The notes beneath the pieces are model-generated. The model had not been told where the DNA came from. It did no database searches and worked only from the letters and a program-made list of their open reading frames with translations. From Hyphomicrobiales bacterium (GTDB taxonomy: Bacteria; Pseudomonadota; Alphaproteobacteria; Rhizobiales; Rhizobiaceae), in assembly GCA_900473185.1 (NCBI GenBank), contig UCKU01000029.1, positions 1-64,000 on the forward strand: a stretch of DNA of 64,000 bases. Direction: 5' to 3'. How positions within the stretch are numbered: position 1 is the stretch's first letter; every line of letters begins with the position of its first letter. The translations under genes and the position numbers were made by a program. Shown one piece after another: positions 59,303 through 64,000 of the stretch.

Positions 59303-60088
59303 ATGTACTCATTGAACGAAGCACAACGAACGCAATTAAAAGAGGACGGCTGGTGTCTGATCACACGCGAAGAAATTGAATCGCGTGAACTGGTGCGGCA
59401 AGCGCTCAGGTCAGTCAATCTATGGTGTGCTGACGTCCGACTACCTGCGCTCAGCCGAGGACTTCCTCGCGCGCGTTTACGCGATTTTGCCTCGGATACC
59501 TTTTGTCCGGACCTGCGCTTCGCGCCAGAGTTCCTGGATCTGGTCGAAAAAACTGGTATCCGCTCCGTTATTCATTCGATAATCGGCGAAACCGCCGAGT
59601 TTGGCGTTCAGATCGCGTTGAGGTTTCCTGATGATAAAGCCAGACAAAGCGATTTCCATCCACACATCGACGGGTTTGCCAGTGATAACCTGTTGGATAA
59701 CTTCAACATCTTGGCGGGATTTTATCTATCCGACGTGACACGCCAGTTTGCCGGCAATTTTACGGTTTGGCCTAGATCTCATATCGCTGCCGCCAATTTC
59801 TTTGCAGAGCATGACGTGCAGCAACTGCTGCATGCAAAACAATTTTCTCTCCTACGCGAGATGCTGGCCCGAGTTCCCAAGGCGGAGCCGCGGCAGATCG
59901 AAGCGAGAGCTGGGGATGTGGTTCTTTGCCACTACCTTCTCTTCCACTGTCCTGCGGTCAATTTGAGCGAGGACATACGTTACATGGCATTTGTGCGGTT
60001 TCGAAGCACCCGGCAGGCGCCTGGAGACTGTGAACAGTTGGGATCACTTTGGCACTACTGGAACGATCAGGCCACAATACAGCGGTAG
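59303..60088 (+). CDS. PhyH-family Fe(II)/2-oxoglutarate dioxygenase
   Basis: A 261-residue PhyH-family protein with the complete metal triad: His121-Ile-Asp123 in DFHPHIDGFAS and distal His215 in YLLFHCPAVN, with Arg226 (EDIRYMAFVRF) for 2-oxoglutarate. It should hydroxylate or otherwise oxidise a C-H bond. ATG 59303 gives the usual length. It lies between the HxH-type PhyH gene and the SagB gene (5-base gap to the latter), so it is probably part of the same operon. It differs strongly from the PhyH at 62653. Substrate probably the modified peptide or a building block, by context only. Confidence 0.75.
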   Translation: MYSLNEAQRTQLKEDGWCLITREEIESRELVRQALRSVNLWCADVRLPALSRGLPRARLRDFASDTFCPDLRFAPEFLDLVEKTGIRSVIHSIIGETAEFGVQIALRFPDDKARQSDFHPHIDGFASDNLLDNFNILAGFYLSDVTRQFAGNFTVWPRSHIAAANFFAEHDVQQLLHAKQFSLLREMLARVPKAEPRQIEARAGDVVLCHYLLFHCPAVNLSEDIRYMAFVRFRSTRQAPGDCEQLGSLWHYWNDQATIQR

Positions 60089-60093
60089 ACCGA

Positions 60094-61440
60094 ATGATCA
60101 TTCAGAGCTTTCTTAGCATTTCCGCAGGAGCGTCGATAACTGGTGGACGTGCAAGACCGTGGTATTCTGCGGACGTGTCGGCGCACTTCGATATTCCCCA
60201 AGATTCAGACCAGCTCCAACATATCCTTGCCCAACTGGTTTACTCAGAGCTGCCGAAAACCAAGCTGAACATTGGGTCGCAGGCGTCGGATATATACGCG
60301 TCATTCATCCTAGAAGAGGCAATTTCGGCACTGGTGGACCGCGGTCTGCTTACTTGGACCCTGAAGGCTGGCAGCAATGCGATTGTCTCGCGCGTCGGCT
60401 TGGGCTTTCGAGGCAATCGCCGCCCGCGAGAAATAAGAGGACGTTTTTCACTCTCCCGGTTCGCCTATTGCAGAGTAGTTGATGACGAAGTGGTGTTGGA
60501 GTCGCCTGAGGCATCTTCGCGACTCGTTGTCCACGATGAAGAACTCCTCGCATTAATCTTTTCTTTTCGCGCCCCTTTCGACATTTTCGACCTACGACTG
60601 GCAGAGGGAGAGGGCTCAGTGAGACTTGGTATCGCCGACCTCCTCATCGATTCTGGAATGGCAACCAGATGTGAGGAAGCAGTGCAATATTGGGAGTTCC
60701 ATGACCGGCTCTTTCACACTTGGAGTCGGTTCGGACCCGTAATGTTACCATACGGCAGGATAGCATTGGAGTTGGCGTCTGAAGCTGACCCCCAGTTGAT
60801 TTCGGATCAGGTTGTCCTTGAATTGGCAAAGCCAGGCGCGTCGGACGAACCTTCGATCAACGAGTTTTCCAAAGTATTAGCAACACGGGAATCGCTTCGC
60901 ACCCACGGAACCTCGGAACTTTCCCGTGATAGCCTGGGCCTCTTTTTGCACAGGAGTGCGGTTCATAGCACCGACAAGCGGCATCCTCATGGACGCAGAC
61001 CTTACCCTAGCGCAGGTGCCTGCTTTCCGCTTTCAATTTATGTCCTAGTTGCGCGGTGCATTGATCTGCCATCGGGCCTGTACCTCTATGACCCCGTAGG
61101 TCATCAACTTGTGGTACGACGGCAAGACGATGAAATGTTGCGAAGGGCCATAGTGGCATACGCTCATCTAGGCAACGTCCACCCCGAAAATTTTCAAGTG
61201 GCTTTGTTGTTAACCGCTCGATTAGAGAGGATTCGCCACTATCGACGTGTCGCGTACGCCAACGCGTTGAAGGAAGCTGGCGCAGTCTATCAAACCATGT
61301 ACCTTGTTGCGACTGCTATGAAACTTGCCCCGTGCGCACTGGGTGGGGGTAATTCGACCCTGTTATCCACCGTCGCAGCGCTTGGCATCGACGAGCCACC
61401 GATCGGAGAGTTCTTGCTCGGAACGCGCTCGGACCGCTAG
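60094..61440 (+). CDS. SagB-type peptide dehydrogenase (azoline oxidase)
   Basis: A 448-residue protein. The N-terminal half is a helical/winged-helix-like region; the C-terminal half is an FMN-dependent nitroreductase fold with the SagB pattern: RRPYPSAGACFPLSIYVLVA, GLYLYDPVGHQLV, HYRRVAYANALKEAGAVYQT and MKLAPCALGGGN. In TOMM pathways SagB oxidises thiazolines and oxazolines to thiazoles and oxazoles. ATG 60094 lies 5 bases after the preceding PhyH stop; an upstream TTG at 60049 is unlikely. Its end overlaps the convergent DUF6065-like gene by 4 bases. Good evidence that the cluster makes azoles. Confidence 0.85.
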   Translation: MIIQSFLSISAGASITGGRARPWYSADVSAHFDIPQDSDQLQHILAQLVYSELPKTKLNIGSQASDIYASFILEEAISALVDRGLLTWTLKAGSNAIVSRVGLGFRGNRRPREIRGRFSLSRFAYCRVVDDEVVLESPEASSRLVVHDEELLALIFSFRAPFDIFDLRLAEGEGSVRLGIADLLIDSGMATRCEEAVQYWEFHDRLFHTWSRFGPVMLPYGRIALELASEADPQLISDQVVLELAKPGASDEPSINEFSKVLATRESLRTHGTSELSRDSLGLFLHRSAVHSTDKRHPHGRRPYPSAGACFPLSIYVLVARCIDLPSGLYLYDPVGHQLVVRRQDDEMLRRAIVAYAHLGNVHPENFQVALLLTARLERIRHYRRVAYANALKEAGAVYQTMYLVATAMKLAPCALGGGNSTLLSTVAALGIDEPPIGEFLLGTRSDR

Positions 61441-62183
61441 GTTCCACTATCACCAATAGTTTCAGCACCGGTATCTTCGTCTGGCGACTTCCTACGGGAC
61501 AATTGTTTGTAGACATCATCGAACTGAAACCCGTCCGATGAGATCCATCTGTGCCGGGAAATTTCGTCCCTATGCCGCATGATTTGGCGGGCTTGGGTTT
61601 CTCTGCTAGATGCCTCGTCAGGGGTCATCGGCTCTACTTCGTATTCCGACCTCGCTGGCACGACGATCACTTGGGCGTAGGGTTCACCTCTTCTGAAAAT
61701 ATGAGATTGGCCGTCCAGCGGAGATTTGAAGGTGACGAAAAAGTACATCGGCCACCACGCCGTCTGCAGGTTCCCGATGACCGCTACCGGCGTTGTTCCC
61801 GTCCGGTCATTGAAGAATTTGGGATGAGGCTCGATTCTTAGAGCGTAGCCCTGAGGCACTTGAAGGTCGATGAGAGTACCCAGAGAGTAGTGGCCAGGAT
61901 TAGCTATCCTGAAAGGTGGCCAGACTAGACCCGGCACGACCTCATGGCTGAAATCACCAACGAATTCTGTCTGGCCATTCCTGCCGGCGACCTCGCACGA
62001 AGTATCATAGGGGTAGAGAAGCTCTAGCCCGTACAGAGAGCCCTCAGTAAACGGTTGGCAATGCCATGGTTGAGGTGTGGCTCCGTCGCGCGGTAACATT
62101 CTCTCGCCAGCCCAACCAGACACGACAAGTTCAGTTCTACGCGGCGGCACGCCCTTAGAAAGCAGCCGATATTTCAGACGCAC
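61437..62183 (-). CDS. DUF6065-like protein
   Basis: A 248-residue soluble protein without signal peptide. It resembles the DUF6065 family: WHCQPFTEGSLYGLELLYPYDTSCEVAGRNG (in part), then GHYSLGTLIDLQVPQGYALRIEPHPKF, TAWWPMYFFVTFKSPLDG and FRRGEPYAQVIVVPA. The fold is probably a cupin-like beta-sandwich, but no metal-binding triad is certain. The family is often linked to PhyH-like oxygenases and peptide natural product clusters; its role is unknown. It lies 57 bases downstream of the precursor gene and converges with SagB. The match to DUF6065 is from memory of the pattern and is moderate. Confidence 0.6.
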   Translation of the reverse strand: MRLKYRLLSKGVPPRRTELVVSGWAGERMLPRDGATPQPWHCQPFTEGSLYGLELLYPYDTSCEVAGRNGQTEFVGDFSHEVVPGLVWPPFRIANPGHYSLGTLIDLQVPQGYALRIEPHPKFFNDRTGTTPVAVIGNLQTAWWPMYFFVTFKSPLDGQSHIFRRGEPYAQVIVVPARSEYEVEPMTPDEASSRETQARQIMRHRDEISRHRWISSDGFQFDDVYKQLSRRKSPDEDTGAETIGDSGT

Positions 62184-62240
62184 GGCAGTTTCCTCACCAC
62201 GACCAATCGTTGCCGGTGTGCCGATATGCAGAGCGCCATT

Positions 62241-62558
62241 TCAAATTTTGTTGGTCGGAACTGCACAAACGGTGCACGGGCAAGTGCCATAGAGTTCGAC
62301 GACATCCCCAGCGCTAAGCTGCCCAAGTCCAACCGGCCGCCGGGGGAGAACGAAGGTCAATTCATCGCTACCGTCTTCCTTAACGGAAATCTTGGCGCTT
62401 GATGGAAGATTGGCACCCAAACTTTCCAATGTGGCTCGTGGGTCAGCTATCAACTGAGCCTTAAAAGCATCATCTCCAAGCCAAACACGGGCGACGGCTT
62501 CCGACCAAGCTTTTTCATTTGCCTGCATGCGGCGTTTTTCGTCCTCACCAGATGCCAT
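62241..62558 (-). CDS. RiPP (TOMM) precursor peptide with nitrile-hydratase-type leader
   Basis: A 105-residue protein. Residues 17-75 follow the NHLP leader type (related to the nitrile hydratase alpha subunit): AVARVWLGDDAFKAQLIADP, ATLESLGANLPSSAKISVKED and ELTFVLPRRP. After a short link (VGLGQLSAGDVVELYG) comes a likely core, TCPCTVCAVPTNKI (residues 92-105), with Cys93, Cys95, Cys98 and Thr92, Thr96, Thr102 available for cyclisation. There is no Gly-Gly cleavage motif; AG84 or YG91 might mark the cut. ATG 62558 follows GGGAGGAG. It lies between the PhyH and DUF6065-like genes and is the probable substrate of YcaO and SagB. Confidence 0.85.
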   Translation of the reverse strand: MASGEDEKRRMQANEKAWSEAVARVWLGDDAFKAQLIADPRATLESLGANLPSSAKISVKEDGSDELTFVLPRRPVGLGQLSAGDVVELYGTCPCTVCAVPTNKI

Positions 62559-62652
62559 GCTCTCCTCCCAGCAAAAGGTTGCGACTGGACCAAAGTGCAG
62601 TCTCTTTGACGATATTACTATAGGTAGAAAGAATCAATATCCCGGTTACAAT

Positions 62653-63480
62653 TCACTCGTCTGTGTCCGTACTATAAATAATAGGGAAATGCCGACCCTC
62701 AAAGGCACTGCCATCCTCTCGCCCCAAGAGGAATACATTCGGGTGTTTGTCACACTGCGTACCACTTTTATAGCACGTTCCGTCAGGCATCATATGGATC
62801 GAAATAGCTCTACGTGGCTTCTCTGAATTGTTTGGGCGACTGCCGTGTAGGGTTAAACAGTGGTGGAAGCTGACTTGGCCCGCAGACAGCGATAATTCTC
62901 TTTCGGGGAGCTCCTCAAAAATATCATCGGCCGCTGCGATAGGATCAAGATTGGTGTTCATGAAGGCTCTAAGGCGCTTGTGCCCTCTTAGATGAGATCC
63001 TTCAAAGACGCTGAGAGTCCCGTTAGTTGTCCCGACATCATCAAGGGGAAGCCATGCCGTAACCAATTCTGGTGGCGAAGCGCATTCCCAGTAATCATAG
63101 TCTTGATGCCATCCAACAACGCTCTCGTTTGAGTGGCTAGGGGGCTTTGAAAGGAGTTGCACTGCCCAAAGCCTGACAGCACGGGTATCCATGAGGGATG
63201 CAGCGATTTTTCCGATGCGCTTGTCTGACGCAACTGCTGCCATGATAGAGTCTGCCCAGTGAGGGTTGTCGATAATTCTTGTAGCCTTGCCGCGATCGGT
63301 GCTGGCGAACGGAACAATCGGTCGTCGCTCTAGGTCGTAGATACCGTTCAGAACATCATCAAAATGGGCTCTGATCAACTCTAGTCTATCTCCCGCAAAC
63401 ATACGCGGAAAGACGAGGTAACCCTGCGTTTTCCACTGTGCGAAAAGATCTGGCGTGACGCAAGTTTGACTGTCTGACAT
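62653..63480 (-). CDS. PhyH-family Fe(II)/2-oxoglutarate dioxygenase
   Basis: A 275-residue PhyH-family protein with full iron triad: His125-Gln-Asp127 in VVGWHQDYDYW and distal His212 in LTLHGSRPNNS, with Arg residues following (KPRRAISIHMMP). The pattern resembles PhyH enzymes of natural-product clusters. It should be an active 2-oxoglutarate-dependent hydroxylase or desaturase. ATG 63480 is used; GTG 63486, overlapping the YcaO stop, is possible. It is cotranscribed with YcaO upstream, and the precursor gene follows after 94 bases. It is more distant from the two plus-strand PhyH proteins than they are from the family norm. Confidence 0.82.
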   Translation of the reverse strand: MSDSQTCVTPDLFAQWKTQGYLVFPRMFAGDRLELIRAHFDDVLNGIYDLERRPIVPFASTDRGKATRIIDNPHWADSIMAAVASDKRIGKIAASLMDTRAVRLWAVQLLSKPPSHSNESVVGWHQDYDYWECASPPELVTAWLPLDDVGTTNGTLSVFEGSHLRGHKRLRAFMNTNLDPIAAADDIFEELPERELSLSAGQVSFHHCLTLHGSRPNNSEKPRRAISIHMMPDGTCYKSGTQCDKHPNVFLLGREDGSAFEGRHFPIIYSTDTDE

Positions 63481-63482
63481 CG

Positions 63483-64000
63483 TCACAACACCAGGGTGAC
63501 TGGGTTAAGTTCTTCCTCGTTGAGCCGCCGCTCTATCCATCCCCTCGTTACGGGTAGATCATATAGCCGGCCTGTCCCTGTCCTTCTCCAAAACGTTCTC
63601 ATCTCCGGAACAAAGAGGCGCGCCACGGGTAATCCAATTTGAGGTTTTGTAAGATCTAGCGCGTAAATTTCTGGGTTTCCCATCTTCTCGATTATTCTTT
63701 CCAACAAATACTCTTCGGTGTCTGCCTCACTATCCGCAAATGCCTCGTCGAACGAAATATTTTCGACTTCGTTTAGAAAGCGCAGTTCCTTGGCCCCATA
63801 GGAAGCAATGGTCTCCCAAAGCAAGCTTAGTCCATCCGCTTTCGCAGCGGTCTCCGAAAATAAGACAGGCATTTTTTGATTGTGCTCGGAGAGCGCGCTT
63901 CTGAGAGCTTCGTTTGCGTTTGGATGGCATCCCATCCCAACCGCCAGCCTTTGCGCGAAATGTTCATCATCCCAGGAAATTACAACGAAAACAGGGAGGC
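63483..64000 (-). CDS. YcaO-family cyclodehydratase, C-terminal part (cut by right edge)
   Basis: The frame is open to the window edge; 172 residues are visible: PVFVVISWDDEHFAQRLAVG, then MGCHPNANEALRSALSEHNQ, the conserved YcaO block with its Glu and Gln, and DLTKPQIGLPVARLFVPEM, TGRLYDLPVTRGWI. YcaO enzymes use ATP to form azolines from Cys, Ser and Thr of a peptide. The C-terminus, ELNPVTLVL, keeps only the first proline of the PxPxP-like tail of many cyclodehydratases. The start and the expected partner (E1-like/ocin-ThiF or RRE protein) lie outside. It is coupled to the PhyH gene downstream. Confidence 0.85.
   Translation of the reverse strand, partial: LPVFVVISWDDEHFAQRLAVGMGCHPNANEALRSALSEHNQKMPVLFSETAAKADGLSLLWETIASYGAKELRFLNEVENISFDEAFADSEADTEEYLLERIIEKMGNPEIYALDLTKPQIGLPVARLFVPEMRTFWRRTGTGRLYDLPVTRGWIERRLNEEELNPVTLVL

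Noticed and set aside
59303..59582. Possible frameshift in the N-terminal third of the second PhyH gene (another frame reads VLTSDYLRSAEDFLARVYA)
   Set aside because: The annotated frame is continuous and returns to clear family similarity at FCPDLRFAPEFLDL; without an alignment the shift cannot be supported.
1..64000. CRISPR arrays, tRNA or rRNA genes, riboswitches
   Set aside because: No regularly spaced repeats, no cloverleaf-like sequences and no known riboswitch core were recognised by reading both strands.

Overview
The window looks like part of a large secondary replicon (plasmid) of a Rhizobiaceae bacterium of the Rhizobium/Agrobacterium group. The grounds are two repABC replication/partition modules with their antisense RNAs, a Ti-plasmid-style traI-trb conjugation operon, an imuA-imuB-dnaE2 mutagenesis cassette with an alphaproteobacterial LexA box, GGAAC-N16/17-CGTT (EcfG-type) general-stress promoters, and rhizobial families such as DUF6894 and the DUF1612/helix-turn-helix protein. 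No rRNA, tRNA or CRISPR array was seen.

Layout. 0-14 kb: a stress and envelope island. It holds the end of a KatE catalase, a GFA-family protein, a phospholipase D-like protein, a UPF0104 membrane protein, an EEP hydrolase, an SDR and a zinc alcohol dehydrogenase, a YihY protein, the TIGR02587/TIGR02588 pair, DUF6894 proteins, a Crp-type regulator, an orphan C-terminal piece of glgB and a lone receiver protein. Several of these genes lie behind EcfG-type promoters. 13.6-19.1 kb: imuA-imuB-dnaE2 on the minus strand. 19.8-26.9 kb: an XRE regulator, an ornithine-cyclodeaminase/MmgE-PrpD/amidohydrolase catabolic group, two divergent winged-helix regulators with degenerate receivers, and a TraR-like LuxR protein. 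28.6-38.6 kb: traI-trbBCDEJLFGHI on the minus strand (no trbK). Between traI and repA lie two CACATGTG dyads that could be tra boxes serving both units.

38.9-49.4 kb: two complete repABC operons pointing at each other. Each has its own antisense RNA between repB and repC and its own parS-like site. The 3-kb gap between them holds a DUF2934 protein, a cold-shock protein, a vapBC pair and a decayed IS remnant. 49.4-57 kb is a scrapyard of mobile DNA. It contains one intact and two broken copies of the same tyrosine recombinase, a serine recombinase, and intact and decayed toxin-antitoxin genes, including an antitoxin whose start codon reads ACG.

58.2-64.0 kb is the most interesting part: a visibly lower-G+C gene cluster, cut by the right edge, with the parts of an azole-forming RiPP (TOMM) pathway. 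A 105-residue precursor has a nitrile-hydratase-type leader and a short core, TCPCTVCAVPTNKI. With it are the C-terminal part of a YcaO cyclodehydratase, a SagB-type dehydrogenase, a DUF6065-like protein and three different phytanoyl-CoA-dioxygenase-family oxygenases, one with HxH in place of the usual iron-binding HxD. The inferred logic is that YcaO plus a partner outside the window cyclise Cys/Thr of the core, SagB oxidises azolines to azoles, and the PhyH enzymes hydroxylate or otherwise tailor the product. No exporter or immunity gene is inside the window.
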